From Actinomycetaceae bacterium TAE3-ERU4 (lineage in GTDB: Bacteria; Actinomycetota; Actinomycetes; Actinomycetales; Actinomycetaceae): DNA of 64,000 nucleotides. The DNA is taken from the NCBI GenBank assembly GCA_019218365.1, contig JAHUUJ010000001.1, forward strand, positions 434,001 through 498,000, written 5' to 3'. Positions 1 through 9,700 of this stretch are shown here, one piece after another. The notes below the pieces were generated by a model. It was not told the DNA's origin and did not search any database. It was given only the letters and a program-made list of their open reading frames with translations. The translations under genes were made by a program, and so were the position numbers. Numbering within the stretch: the first letter of the stretch is position 1; each line of letters begins with the position of its first letter.

Positions 1-150
1 ACCAGCATAGATCTGCGAGTACGCGAAAAAGGTGAGGAAAAAACCGAAGTTACCGTCCGGGAACTAGGATTTTCCACCCCGATTGCCTATCCGCACGAAC
101 TCTACGAATACTTTGGGGCACCCGCCACTGACCCCGCCTGGAAACCGTAG
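1..150 (+). CDS. C-terminal end of an unidentified protein (truncated by window edge)
   Basis: An open frame enters from the left edge and ends with TAG at 148-150, giving 49 residues ending in DPAWKP. It has an acidic/basic stretch (REKGEEKTEV) and then a hydrophobic-aromatic tail (PHELYEYFG). The codon pattern looks coding and the stop lies 54 bp before the convergent purB end. I do not recognise the family and there is too little sequence to assign a function. Confidence 0.6.
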   Translation, partial: TSIDLRVREKGEEKTEVTVRELGFSTPIAYPHELYEYFGAPATDPAWKP

Positions 151-204
151 AAAACCCCGTTAAACCAGAAGAATACCCAGCGTTTTAGCAGAACCTTTAA
201 TCAA

Positions 205-1656
205 TCACAGGTGCGAAACAAGCTGTTCACTCAAACCCACGTAAGAAGCCGGCGAAAGGGCCAAAAGACGTTCTTGTACATCGTGCGGTAAACCCAACCC
301 GGCTATAAACTCGCGCATGTCCGCCGCACTTACCCGACGACCACGAGTTAGCTCCTTCAAGCGCTCATAAGGGTTATCCATGCCCTGCGCGCCGGCAATC
401 GCGGCAGCTCGCATAGCCTGCTGTACGGCCTCGCCCAGAACCTCCCAGTTTGCATCCAAATCTGTAGCCATACGCTCAGTATCAACTTCCAGACCTGATA
501 GCCCGCGAGAAACGTTATCCAAAGCCAGCAAAGAATGACCAAAAGCCACCCCGATATTGCGCTGCATCGAAGAATCAGTCAGATCACGCTGCAAACGGGA
601 AGTAACTAAAGTAGAAGACAAAACCTCAAACAAAGAACAGGAAACTTCCAAGTTAGCTTCCGCGTTCTCAAAACGAATCGGATTAACCTTATGCGGCATC
701 GTCGAAGAACCAGTTGAACCCTGCGCGGCCAAGTTCTGACGGAAATATCCGAGTGAAATATAAGTCCAGACATCGGTTGCCAAATTATGCAAAATACGGT
801 TGAAACGACACACATCCGCATAAAGTTCAGCCTGCCAATCATGAGATTCAATCTGTGTCGTAAGCGGGTTCCAAGTCAGCCCCAGACCCTCCACAAAAGA
901 GCGAGCCACACTCTGCCAATCAACCCCGGGAACCGAAATCGAATGCGCCGCAAAAGTACCCGTAGCACCGTTAATCTTACCCAAATACTCGGCCTGCGAA
1001 ATACGCTTTAACTGGCGACGTAAACGCCAAACCAAAACCGCCAACTCCTTACCCAAAGTTACCGGGGTAGCAGCCTGACCGTGCGTGCGTGCCAACATCG
1101 GTACCGAAGCGTTATCCGTGGCCATCTGCGCCAACTGGTCACACAATAAAGTAGCCGCAGGAAGCCAAACCTGATTTACTGCCCACATAACATTAAGCGC
1201 ATAAGCCAAATTATTAATATCTTCAGAAGTGCAGAAAATATGCACCACCTCGTGCAAGGCAGGCAGGCAAGTGTACTTCCCCAAGACCTCGGGTGCACAG
1301 TCTAAGCGGGACTTCAAAAGATACTCAACTGCTTTGACATCATGGCGAGTTTCCGCCTCAATTTCCGCAAGCTGTGCAATCTCACTCTCCCCAAAAGAAA
1401 TCACCTGATCACGCAAATAATCGCGTTCAGCAGGTGAAAGAGACGGAGCACCAGGCAGAGAATTAGTATCCAAAAGGTGAATTAACCATTCCACCTCAAC
1501 ATGGAAACGCGCGCGGTTAAGTGCGGCCTCGGAAAGAAAATTAACCAGCGGCGCGGCTTGCGGACGATAGCGTCCATCCAACGGGCCCAAAGCAATTTTC
1601 GGCGATGCAGCCGAAAGATCCTTCCAACCAGCTAACTTGCCACCTAATTCAACCAT
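205..1656 (-). CDS. purB: Adenylosuccinate lyase
   Basis: A 483-residue member of the fumarase/aspartase superfamily. It splits SAICAR and adenylosuccinate with release of fumarate, in de novo purine and AMP synthesis in the cytosol. The superfamily signature GSSTMPHKVNPIRFE lies near residue 310, with the catalytic serine in its flexible loop; TARTHGQAATP-type sequence carrying the conserved His is further upstream, and the N-terminal PLDGRYR is typical of the E. coli-type PurB. Length is close to the usual 455-480. Start ATG at 1656; a 158-bp gap separates it from the next minus-strand gene, so it probably has its own promoter. No other pur gene is nearby. Confidence 0.95.
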   Translation of the reverse strand: MVELGGKLAGWKDLSAASPKIALGPLDGRYRPQAAPLVNFLSEAALNRARFHVEVEWLIHLLDTNSLPGAPSLSPAERDYLRDQVISFGESEIAQLAEIEAETRHDVKAVEYLLKSRLDCAPEVLGKYTCLPALHEVVHIFCTSEDINNLAYALNVMWAVNQVWLPAATLLCDQLAQMATDNASVPMLARTHGQAATPVTLGKELAVLVWRLRRQLKRISQAEYLGKINGATGTFAAHSISVPGVDWQSVARSFVEGLGLTWNPLTTQIESHDWQAELYADVCRFNRILHNLATDVWTYISLGYFRQNLAAQGSTGSSTMPHKVNPIRFENAEANLEVSCSLFEVLSSTLVTSRLQRDLTDSSMQRNIGVAFGHSLLALDNVSRGLSGLEVDTERMATDLDANWEVLGEAVQQAMRAAAIAGAQGMDNPYERLKELTRGRRVSAADMREFIAGLGLPHDVQERLLALSPASYVGLSEQLVSHL

Positions 1657-1814
1657 TGAAAACTCCCAACCCGAGGAACGCTACACGGGAGATTCTACCA
1701 AGCCTTACGACGGAAACCGTCCTTAAAACGATTTCGTTATAGAAGCTACTGCCAAACAATCTTTACTGTTGAAGAATGAACGCCAGAATAGAACGCGATA
1801 CCGTAAAAGGAATG

Positions 1815-3188
1815 CTAATCCAACAACTCCGTATCAACTCGGCAATCGCGTCCAATGCGCAACGGAGCAATTAAACGTTCCTGCCCCTTAGCCTCAAGCT
1901 CATCAGAAAGCGAAGCTAACTCGCAAAGACGATCCACCATTCGATCGCGAATAGCCCACGGGTCAAGCGTATTAAGATAAATACGTGTTCCACCCTCAAA
2001 CCCAGCTAGGGTAGAAATGCGCCACTTAAGCAAAATGCGCCAACGCATTCCCACCTTTGAAGCCACTGATGGGGGACAGTGATACCACTCTTCATTACAG
2101 GGAACCTCCGCACCCGTAGCCGCATGAACCGCGTGCAAAATATCCGAAATCCCCCGCACCTGTTCCGCAGAATACTCCCACGGAGCCATGGCCGGACCCA
2201 GCGGCCAAACCGCAATAGTGGGGAAGCGGTGCCCAAAACCAACCAGGGCTACCGCGTAATCATTCTGTGCCAAAATCAAACCCCGCTGAGCCGCAAACCG
2301 TAAAATCTGTTTATAAATATGGGGATTCTTGCGTAAGCGCGAAACCTCCCCATCTATCTGCACAGAGCGCTCATCAATTGCCACTAGCTGCTTATGCAAA
2401 TGATCAAAAGAAGCGCCCGCCGGCTTCAACCAATTCTGGAAAGCGGAAACATAGCGAACATTCGGATCAAGCTGATACAAATCGTGCATAGCTTCGATTG
2501 TGAATTTAATGTACTGCCCATGCTCCTCCGGGGTAAGCGTACCCGAGGAAGCCAACTGAGTCGCATCAGTCGCTCCATCCACAAAATGGCGTCGCGCGAT
2601 AATCACATCGTGACCACCGCAGAAATATGAATAAGCCTGAGTCAAAAGTTCCGGTTCGGAAAGCTCGGCAATTTTTTCATCGCTAGTACCACCGGCTCGC
2701 AAACGCTGGGTCACAATCGACAAAATATGGTCATACCCAGCCGGAGAAGAAAGATACTCAGCCAAGTGACGACGCTGCTCCTCGGTCGGTTCATGCCCGT
2801 AAGCCTGCGCCCAATAGTTGAAAGAAACAATCTCAAAAAGATTTGGAACACGACGGAACTCCGCCGTAGTTTGGTTAATATCCTCAGCGCGTTCATTCTT
2901 AATCTGACGCCAATTTACCTCGCCTAAAGCGGTCACATCACGAACCAAACGCGACTTTTCCGGAGGAGTTTCCAAATAGCGATTCTTGCAAAATGCACAA
3001 GTGTCATCATTGGCATTTGGGGAAACCGGGACACGATCTAAAACGGGAGCAGTTAACGGACGATGACCCCGCCCGGGAACAGTCCAAACCTGAGTACCCG
3101 AAAGCGGATTACGCTGCTTAACCGTGCCATCAGGCATCCGCACCAGAACATCATCGTCAATTGGTGGTATATCTTCTTCGCTTTTCAT
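1815..3188 (-). CDS. GalT-like nucleotidyltransferase-fold protein (DUF4921 type)
   Basis: About 457 residues, resembling galactose-1-phosphate uridylyltransferase in the HIT superfamily. A CAFC pair near residue 66 looks like a zinc ligand. FDHLHKQ near residue 265 corresponds to the GalT active-site HxHxQ triad, although GalT proper has HPHxQ. No galK or galE is adjacent, so the substrate is open; actinobacterial relatives are usually annotated DUF4921. An ATG at 3194 exists, but AGGA sits 5 nt before the second ATG at 3188 and overlaps the first, so 3188 is preferred. The true reaction (sugar-phosphate uridylyl transfer, or phosphorolysis of a dinucleotide as in Ap4A phosphorylases) cannot be told from sequence. 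Confidence 0.7.
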   Translation of the reverse strand: MKSEEDIPPIDDDVLVRMPDGTVKQRNPLSGTQVWTVPGRGHRPLTAPVLDRVPVSPNANDDTCAFCKNRYLETPPEKSRLVRDVTALGEVNWRQIKNERAEDINQTTAEFRRVPNLFEIVSFNYWAQAYGHEPTEEQRRHLAEYLSSPAGYDHILSIVTQRLRAGGTSDEKIAELSEPELLTQAYSYFCGGHDVIIARRHFVDGATDATQLASSGTLTPEEHGQYIKFTIEAMHDLYQLDPNVRYVSAFQNWLKPAGASFDHLHKQLVAIDERSVQIDGEVSRLRKNPHIYKQILRFAAQRGLILAQNDYAVALVGFGHRFPTIAVWPLGPAMAPWEYSAEQVRGISDILHAVHAATGAEVPCNEEWYHCPPSVASKVGMRWRILLKWRISTLAGFEGGTRIYLNTLDPWAIRDRMVDRLCELASLSDELEAKGQERLIAPLRIGRDCRVDTELLD

Positions 3189-3237
3189 GAGCATCCTGAA
3201 TAGAAAGTGTTACAACACATTCTAACTTATTGGCACA

Positions 3238-3280
3238 TAAAAAAGAGGGAATGCCCCGCAATGGAACAAACCCTCTTTTC
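3238..3280 (-). terminator. Rho-independent terminator of the Asp23 operon
   Basis: Arms AAAAGAGGG (3241-3249) and CCCTCTTTT (3271-3279) pair perfectly around a 21-nt loop. Read on the minus strand the stem ends in a T-rich run. It lies directly after the last Asp23-operon gene. Confidence 0.75.
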
Positions 3281-3289
3281 GGATTACCT

Positions 3290-3919
3290 CTAAAGAACCC
3301 GCGGAGTGGACTGCAAAGTCTTTGCTAGTGCACCACCCGAAGAAAAACGCACCATCAAAGGTAGGTTTTGTCCCAATAGAGTATCCAAATCAGATGTCAA
3401 AGAATCAAGACGACGGTAAGCCTCCAATGGAGAAGCCCCCGCAACTAGTTTCACGTGCAATAACAACCCATTGCGACGCTTAACTTTCCAGCTAGAAACA
3501 TTGACACTAGAAATATTTATGTCATCTTGCAAGCGGTCTTGAACATACTGGCTAATGAACTTGGTAGTAATAGTGGTAGAACCAAGGGTTCCCTCACCAT
3601 CAGCGGCAGGAGACTCAAAACTCAAGGTGTGGCGTGTACGCCCCCCTCGCTGCGTAAAAATAGTCAGCAGGGAAACCAGAGCAAACAAGACTCCCAATGC
3701 AATTGCAACCACGCAAAGCCAAGAAATGTTCTTTCCTGCCACCGCAGTTACAGGCAACCAGGCAAAAACACTGTCCACAGCAACTTGCATATAGTGGCTC
3801 CACTGTTGCCTAAACCATGGCCAAAGCGTAGCCAAAGCAACACCGAGACCACCAAGCAGCAGGAACAAGCCAACTAGGAAAATGAAAATACGGTTCCAAA
3901 CACGAGGATAGTGCCTCAT
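3290..3919 (-). CDS. AmaP-like membrane anchor of the Asp23 system
   Basis: A 209-residue protein with two N-terminal membrane helices (about residues 9-32 and 64-88) and a cytoplasmic C-terminal half. The arrangement matches AmaP, which anchors the alkaline-shock protein Asp23 at the membrane in firmicutes. It is the last of five overlapping minus-strand genes; its start touches the stop of the DUF6286 gene. The C-terminal region (VNVSSWKVKRRNGLLLHVKL) resembles the Asp23-type alpha/beta fold, so it may interact with the Asp23 homologues by domain mimicry. The anchoring role is inferred from the family and gene order. Confidence 0.75.
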   Translation of the reverse strand: MRHYPRVWNRIFIFLVGLFLLLGGLGVALATLWPWFRQQWSHYMQVAVDSVFAWLPVTAVAGKNISWLCVVAIALGVLFALVSLLTIFTQRGGRTRHTLSFESPAADGEGTLGSTTITTKFISQYVQDRLQDDINISSVNVSSWKVKRRNGLLLHVKLVAGASPLEAYRRLDSLTSDLDTLLGQNLPLMVRFSSGGALAKTLQSTPRVL

Positions 3920-4575
3920 TATGAATCACTCCCCGAGTTGATTACAACTAGCTTTGTCTTCAAAGACGGTGTTAAAGAAAGTTTAGAAACTTCCTCACGC
4001 AACGTCCGTTCAAGCAAATCCCTATCCAAATCTCGTCCCGCGTGGGGAGTCACAGAAGCAATTACGTTATGACGATCAACGCTGGTGGAAACCTGGCCGG
4101 GGCCAAGCCCCGCAACCTGACGTAACGACGCAGAAATGCCAGATGCCAAAGCCTTGTCATCCAAAATAAAAGCAGTCCGTTCCGACCTGATACGGTGACG
4201 GCCTAAAGAGCCGGGAAAAACAGCCTTGATTATCAAAATCAAACCAATCAATGCCGCAACAATCCCACCGACAGCAAGCCAAGGATAGATAAATAAATCC
4301 GGTAAATTAACCAGGCTAGTTGCGTATTCCTTCGGTGAAAGCAGCAGGGCAGGCCTGCCCAAAAGATGCAAAATCACCTCGGTAGTTAGATAAACAGAAG
4401 CCGCCAAAACCAATAAGCTGACAAAAATTGCACTAATTGCCCGCGAAGAATGCGTGGCCCGCCGGCTCATGTAAGACGCACTCGGTCCCTTCGTGCTGTT
4501 TGGAACAAACTCGTCCAAAGAATCAGCACCCGAGGACTGTGATGCAGTAGCGGGAGAAGTTTCAGAATTCGTCAT
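3919..4575 (-). CDS. DUF6286 membrane protein of the Asp23 operon
   Basis: A 218-residue protein with a Ser/Thr-rich, likely disordered first 45 residues, two membrane helices (about 49-70 and 100-122), and a C-terminal cytoplasmic domain containing ASLRQVAGLGPGQVSTSVDRHNVIASVTP, which looks like a divergent Asp23-type fold. This topology and position between an Asp23-like gene and AmaP are typical of DUF6286 proteins of actinobacteria. It overlaps both neighbours by a few bases, implying translational coupling. Function unknown; it probably forms part of a membrane-bound Asp23 assembly. Confidence 0.7.
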   Translation of the reverse strand: MTNSETSPATASQSSGADSLDEFVPNSTKGPSASYMSRRATHSSRAISAIFVSLLVLAASVYLTTEVILHLLGRPALLLSPKEYATSLVNLPDLFIYPWLAVGGIVAALIGLILIIKAVFPGSLGRHRIRSERTAFILDDKALASGISASLRQVAGLGPGQVSTSVDRHNVIASVTPHAGRDLDRDLLERTLREEVSKLSLTPSLKTKLVVINSGSDS

Positions 4576-4949
4576 TCGACACGATTCCTCTTAGTTTCGG
4601 TTTCTTTAACTTCGTGCGAGTAATAAATGGAATCAACCGTTACGGATAAAGTTCCCACTTCAGCACCCAAAAGATGAGATAGGCGAGGCTGAAGCCGAGC
4701 GCGCATAGCGCTCAAAGCGCTCACCAAATTTACCCCGGGAGCTACCAAAGAATCAGGAACCGCCGTATTAAGACGCACGGTAAGAGGTGCTTCGTCCGCC
4801 TGTAAAGAGGCACTCACCGCCTCAATCGGGACACCGAGTTCACGAGCCGTGGCCGCGCGAACCACTTTGGTTAGCGCGCGACCCGCTACACTCGTGTGTC
4901 CCGGTAAGCGAACAGCACCAGAATTGGAGCTATCTTGCATAGGAATCAT
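4572..4949 (-). CDS. Short Asp23/Gls24-like protein
   Basis: A 125-residue soluble protein whose TVRLNTAVPDSLVAPGVNLVSALSAMRARLQPRL and TLSVTVDSIYY strings follow the alternating strand-helix pattern of Asp23 domains. The motifs are weaker than in the upstream Asp23 gene, so it is a divergent paralogue. It overlaps the DUF2273 gene (ATGA, 4946-4949) and the DUF6286 gene, fixing it in the operon. Role in envelope stress is inferred from context only. Confidence 0.65.
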   Translation of the reverse strand: MIPMQDSSNSGAVRLPGHTSVAGRALTKVVRAATARELGVPIEAVSASLQADEAPLTVRLNTAVPDSLVAPGVNLVSALSAMRARLQPRLSHLLGAEVGTLSVTVDSIYYSHEVKETETKRNRVE

Positions 4950-5140
4950 TCAGAAGTTGACTTGATATTACTTGTCAAGGCTCGCCAAGCGGCGGAAAAA
5001 TCCAACGTCCCCTCAAGGTGACGTCCAACCAAATACCCAATTCCCGCAAACAGCAGAATCAGGAGAGTCCACCAGTGGAAGAGCACAATGCTTACCGCAA
5101 GCGCCGCCCCAACTAGAGCTAGTTCGATAGGCTTACTCAC
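4946..5140 (-). CDS. DUF2273 small membrane protein
   Basis: 64 residues forming a two-helix hairpin (LALVGAALAVSIVLFHWWTL, then a second helix through LLFAGIGYLVGRHLEG). Small DUF2273 membrane proteins regularly sit beside Asp23 genes and are thought to help attach the complex to the membrane. The start overlaps the Asp23 stop (5137-5140) and the stop overlaps the next start, so the operon is tightly coupled. Confidence 0.75.
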   Translation of the reverse strand: MSKPIELALVGAALAVSIVLFHWWTLLILLFAGIGYLVGRHLEGTLDFSAAWRALTSNIKSTSE

Positions 5141-5613
5141 TTGACTCGGGGCTCCTCAGAAGATTCTTCCTTGTTTTCTTCCTTTTCCTCGTCCTTGTCC
5201 AGGCCGGGAACGTGAACGTCAGTGACGTCAATGTTGACCTCTACAACCTCAAGACCAACCAGGTTCTCAACGTTCTTCAAAACGCTTTCGCGAACCTGCT
5301 CGGCAACCTCGTGAATTGGGTTGGGGTATTCAACAATCAAAGTTAGGTCAATTGCGGCCTGCTTCTTGCCGACCTCAACCGAAACTCCCTGGGTGATGTT
5401 CTTCGAACCACCGAGAGCTTCACGAGCTGCGCCAATCGCGCGGGAGAAACCGCCACCAACGGCGTAAACACCCTTAACCTCGGCCATCGCTAGACCAGCA
5501 ACCTTAGCTACAACCTGGTCGGCAATAGTGATTTCACCGCGATCTGTAGTGGTTAGTTCCTTAGCCTTGTCACCAGCAGTCTTGGACTGGGGAAGGTTCT
5601 TTGATTCGGCCAT
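5137..5613 (-). CDS. Asp23/Gls24 family envelope stress response protein
   Basis: 158 residues from the preferred ATG at 5613, which has AAAGGAGACAGAG upstream (GGAG, 7-nt spacing). A longer GTG-started frame from 5670 lacks a ribosome binding site. The core (GEITIADQVVAKVAGLAMAEVKGVYAVGG, then GKKQAAIDLTLIVEYPNPIHEVAEQVRESVLKNVE and VVEVNIDVTDVHV) is a textbook Asp23 domain; the C-terminus is an acidic/basic tail rich in E and K. In staphylococci Asp23 is an abundant membrane-associated alkaline-shock protein. It leads a five-gene operon with DUF2273, an Asp23 paralogue, DUF6286 and AmaP-like genes. Confidence 0.88.
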   Translation of the reverse strand: MAESKNLPQSKTAGDKAKELTTTDRGEITIADQVVAKVAGLAMAEVKGVYAVGGGFSRAIGAAREALGGSKNITQGVSVEVGKKQAAIDLTLIVEYPNPIHEVAEQVRESVLKNVENLVGLEVVEVNIDVTDVHVPGLDKDEEKEENKEESSEEPRVK

Positions 5614-5683
5614 CTCTGTCTCCTTTGTAGAGTTAGTCTGATTTCCTAAAATCAGTTTTCGGGCTGCCACTAAAGAGCCCTAT

Positions 5684-5702
5684 CTACCCTTATACAGGGT
5701 AG
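5684..5702. promoter_or_regulatory. Inverted repeat upstream of the Asp23 operon
   Basis: CTACCCT, a 5-nt loop, and AGGGTAG form a perfect 7-bp stem. On the minus strand it contains TGTATAAG, a plausible -10 element, so it may be a promoter-overlapping operator for the Asp23 operon. It could instead be a weak terminator for the reductase gene upstream; no T-run follows. Confidence 0.4.
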
Positions 5703-5736
5703 GGGTAGGACTTTTATCTGTACGGTAACTAATTCG

Positions 5737-6633
5737 CTACCGGCTAAGGAAATTAGCCTCATCCGGATGCTTACCAGTACGACCGTTTTCGCCGCGGTCC
5801 AAATCGGCCAACAAACGCTTTGCCTCGTCATCCAAAACAAAATCGAAAAGCTGCAGATTCTCAACCATACGGTCACGATGGGTGGTCTTCGGGAAAATTA
5901 CATCTCCCCGTTCAATCGCCCAACGTAAAACTACCTGCGCCGGAGTTTTCCCCAAACGCGCGGCAATTTCGTTTAATCCCGGCTCGGCTGCCGCCTGCCC
6001 ACGAGCGAGCGGCGCCCAAGCCTCCACCACAATGCCCAAGTCGCGGCAATAAGCCCGAACATCGTCATGCGGGAAATAAGGGTGCGCCTGCAACTGATTG
6101 ACATGCGGGACAAAACCCGTTGCATCAATAATTTTTTGCAGGTGATTCACCTCAAAATTAGAAACTCCAATTGCCTTTGCCCGGCCAGACTCGAAAATCT
6201 CAATCAAAGTCTGCCAAGTAAGGTCATAACGTCCCCCGTAAAGACCTGGTGTGGGCCAATGAATCAGGAACAAATCAACATAATCCAAACCCAAGTCATT
6301 CAGGGACTGATCAAAAGTGCGCAGAGCGTCATCACGCTCGTGATAGTCATTATTCAGCTTTGTAGTCACAAACACTTCATCCCGGCAAACCCCGAAATCA
6401 GCGGCCTGCGCCAACGCCTGCCCAACCTCTAACTCATTGTGATACATCTGCGCGGTATCAATATGCCGATACCCCAAAGCCAGAGCCTCTAAGACCGTCT
6501 GGCAAGCCACCTCAGGCTTAACCAAATAAGTCCCAAAACCAAGTTGAGGAATAGACGCTCCGGTAGACAAAACCTGCGTTGGAATTAACTCAGCAGCAGG
6601 CTCATGAAGTGAATTAAACTCAGATGCCAACAT
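5737..6633 (-). CDS. Aldo/keto reductase (2,5-diketo-D-gluconate reductase-like)
   Basis: 298 residues, the usual size for NADPH-dependent AKR5-like TIM-barrel reductases. The catalytic tetrad is complete: D59 and Y64 in HIDTAQMYHNE, K92 in VTTKLNND and H125 in LIHWPTP. GVSNFEVNHL and the PHVNQLQAHPYF segment are also characteristic. It reduces carbonyls on sugars or other small aldehydes and ketones; the substrate cannot be named. About 100 bp separate it from hrpA upstream, so it probably has its own promoter. Confidence 0.9.
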   Translation of the reverse strand: MLASEFNSLHEPAAELIPTQVLSTGASIPQLGFGTYLVKPEVACQTVLEALALGYRHIDTAQMYHNELEVGQALAQAADFGVCRDEVFVTTKLNNDYHERDDALRTFDQSLNDLGLDYVDLFLIHWPTPGLYGGRYDLTWQTLIEIFESGRAKAIGVSNFEVNHLQKIIDATGFVPHVNQLQAHPYFPHDDVRAYCRDLGIVVEAWAPLARGQAAAEPGLNEIAARLGKTPAQVVLRWAIERGDVIFPKTTHRDRMVENLQLFDFVLDDEAKRLLADLDRGENGRTGKHPDEANFLSR

Positions 6634-6738
6634 AACGAGAGACTAACACGAGGGACGAAGAGAACCTAGCGATTTACGCAAAAATAGCCATAATTTCACC
6701 TAGCGCGAGGTAAGACAACAACCTTACAGACGCTAAAA

Positions 6739-9700
6739 CTAGCCCTCGACTAGCTTCCGAATCTCACTTGCCAAAGACCTAATACGCGGTAAAGAAACCT
6801 TCTGCGCAGTCCCTAAAGATTGGGCGAACAAAGAAACTCGATACTCTTCCAACAACCAGTTTAGACGCTGAAGTAACACCCGTGCCTGCAACCAGCGTGC
6901 ATCCTCCGGCAAAGTATTCACCAACTCGCGAACCGCACTAAGTTCATCTTCGGCAACCGACAGCTCCCACGCAAAACGATTATCACGAGCCAAATCTGAA
7001 AGCGCCCCGTCCAAACGTAACGAATCAGCTTGCAAATATCGGGATAAATGAGAGAGGTGAGTAAGCCCCGTCAATTGCACAAAAGATGGGCGTACCAGAG
7101 CCGCAGCATGAGCACGAACCTCACTTGCCACCCCAGCCAAAGACAAAGCTCGCAAAGAACGAATCTTCTTATCCAAAAGCCCGTACTCGCGCAACGCCGC
7201 TGCCGCCGAACGCGCCGCGGCATAAACCGCATCCTCAAACTGTGGACGAACCAAATCCACCAATTGATCAAATTCAGAACGTGAACGCAACGCGCCCAAG
7301 CTAGCTGGACGACCAATCGCCATCGGCGCTAAGCGGCGCGCACAATCAGAGGCCGCGCACCACTGCAAATCAGCTACCAAATCAAACGTTGAAGAATAGG
7401 ACGAAGCCGCCAAAGACAGAGTCTGGGAAGTATTCCAACGTGAAGTAATCCGCGAATCACTCAAACGAACTCGGTGTAAAACCAAAGCCGTTACCGCACG
7501 TTCCTGACGGGCATCACGCAAAGCCGCAGAAGGGCTAACCAGAAGCGAAACTGTTGGATAAGAGCCAGCGGAAGAATCTTCCGCCAAAGGAGCACCCGAA
7601 GCATCAACCAAAGACAAACCGGGAAAACCGCGCACCTCAAAGCCCGAAGCAGCTTGGGATTGAACCGAATCGGGTAAAACATCATCCGCAGAACCCAAAA
7701 CCGGCCACTGCGATAAATTCACCAAAGAAGCACCGGCAAAGTCGAAACCGGACATTTCCCGCTTACCAGAAACTTTTTCCCCAACGGAAGAAGCCGAGGC
7801 CGAAGAAGACGCAGTTTTCTGCGGAGCGTCAGAAGAAATAGGCACATTAAGCGACTTACCCGCGCGCTGCTGAGCCTCCACCAAAGCCGTTGCCACCGCA
7901 CCCTGAACGGCTGAACGAACCGCCTGCGCACCTTGCGAAGCAAGCTGTTTTTGCAACACGGTCAAGTCTGGGCCGGTAGCTAAAACTCGTCCATCCGAAG
8001 CCACAACCTGAAAACGCGGCAGAAGATAATCAGGAAGTTTAGAACGAGATAGCTCCCAATCGTCCGCGGGAACTTCAACCTGCGCCAACTGATTAACCGC
8101 CCGCGCAAACGCTTGACGGAACGAAAGCTGCGCGGGGAAAGAAACCTTAACCTCATTAGACTTCCGTGCGGAAGAAGGAACCACAGCCCCCTTCGCGACA
8201 CTACAATCAGCGGCATCCCCTCTATCGGCAGACAAACTCTTTTGCGATACGCGCCCCTTCTTAGACACCCGAACATTAGCCAAACCCTGCAAACGTGCCA
8301 AACTAGCGGCAAGCGGATCAGGCTCTACAACTTCCGGAGTATCCTGCGCGAACGATGAAGAAACCTCCGGGGCAACTGCCGGAGTGCCGGCGGTGTCAGC
8401 TTCGTTTCCAACGGACGAAAAATCCGCGCAATCGCCCTCGGCAAAAGGAGAAAAAGGCTCAAGCAAAGGACGCAAACGCGCGGCAAACTGCGGAGCCGGA
8501 ACCAACTGGCGGCGTAACGGCTTAGAAAAACCACGAATTGTCTGCGCAATCAACTCTTCCAACAAACCCGGAACCAGCCACTCAAAACCAGCGGCACGCA
8601 CCTGCGCTAAAACCTCCAACGGAACCCGAATCGTAATCCCATCTGCTGCTCGCCCCGGACGGAACTGGTAAGAAATCGGCAAACGGAAATTACCCTGCGG
8701 CCAAACATCCGGGAAACCCGCGTCCTCGGTCCCCTGAGGAAGCAAAAACTCGCGCGTAAAATCAAGCAAATGCGGGTCTTTAATCCGCTGACTCTTCCAC
8801 CAATTATCAAAAGCTGCACCAGAAGTTACCTCAACGGGAACACGCTCTTCAAAGAAAGTAAATCGCTCCTCCTCAGAAACCAACAAACCGGGGGTACGAG
8901 TACGCTCTTCAAACTCTCGCGCCTCAGCCAAAGCAGCCTCGTTCCGCTTCGAAAACTTATGGAAAGTACGCCAATCTCCCTCGACCAAAGCATGACGAAT
9001 AAACATTTCACGCGCCAACTCTGCGGCAGTAACATCACCCAAACGATACGAAGCGCCCAAACGGGTTAAAGGCACCACCCGGTCAGCAATCAACGTCATG
9101 CCATAAAGCAAAACCTTCTCTTTGACCATCGCTGCACCGTGCCGACGCGACCAAAAAGGTTCCGAATAAACCCGACGCAATAAATGCTTAGCCGCCGGTT
9201 CAATCCAAGAGACTTTCACCCGTGCGACCGTGCGGGCAAACAAGCGGCTAGTTTCCACCAACTCCGCAGCCATCACCCAGTCAGAACGCGACTTGTGCAA
9301 ACCCGAACCCGGCCAAATCGTAAAGTGAACCCCGCGCGCGCCCTCGTAATCCTTAGACATCTCAGACCAGGTGCCCAAGCTCGAAAGCAACCCTACCAAC
9401 AAAGCCTTATGAATCTCATCAGAATCTGTAGTAGAAGCACTTGCCGTTAAAGCCACACACGCCCTAGCCACAGAATTATCTAAACCTCCTTCGGCGGCAC
9501 ACTGCGAAATCTGCGACCCCGAAGGAAGATCCAACGACCCCAGAGAAATTCCTAAAGGCTTAGCTAACTTACGCAACTGAGAATAGATGTCTTGCCATTC
9601 ACGAATGCGTAAATAGTGCAAAAACTCAGCCCGTACCGTTCGGCGGAAAGCAGAGCCAGATAAATCGCGACCTAGAGTTCGTACATAACGCCACAGATTC

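Noticed and set aside
5614-5670. Longer Asp23 reading from GTG at 5670
   Set aside because: There is no ribosome binding site there, whereas AAAGGAG precedes the ATG at 5613.
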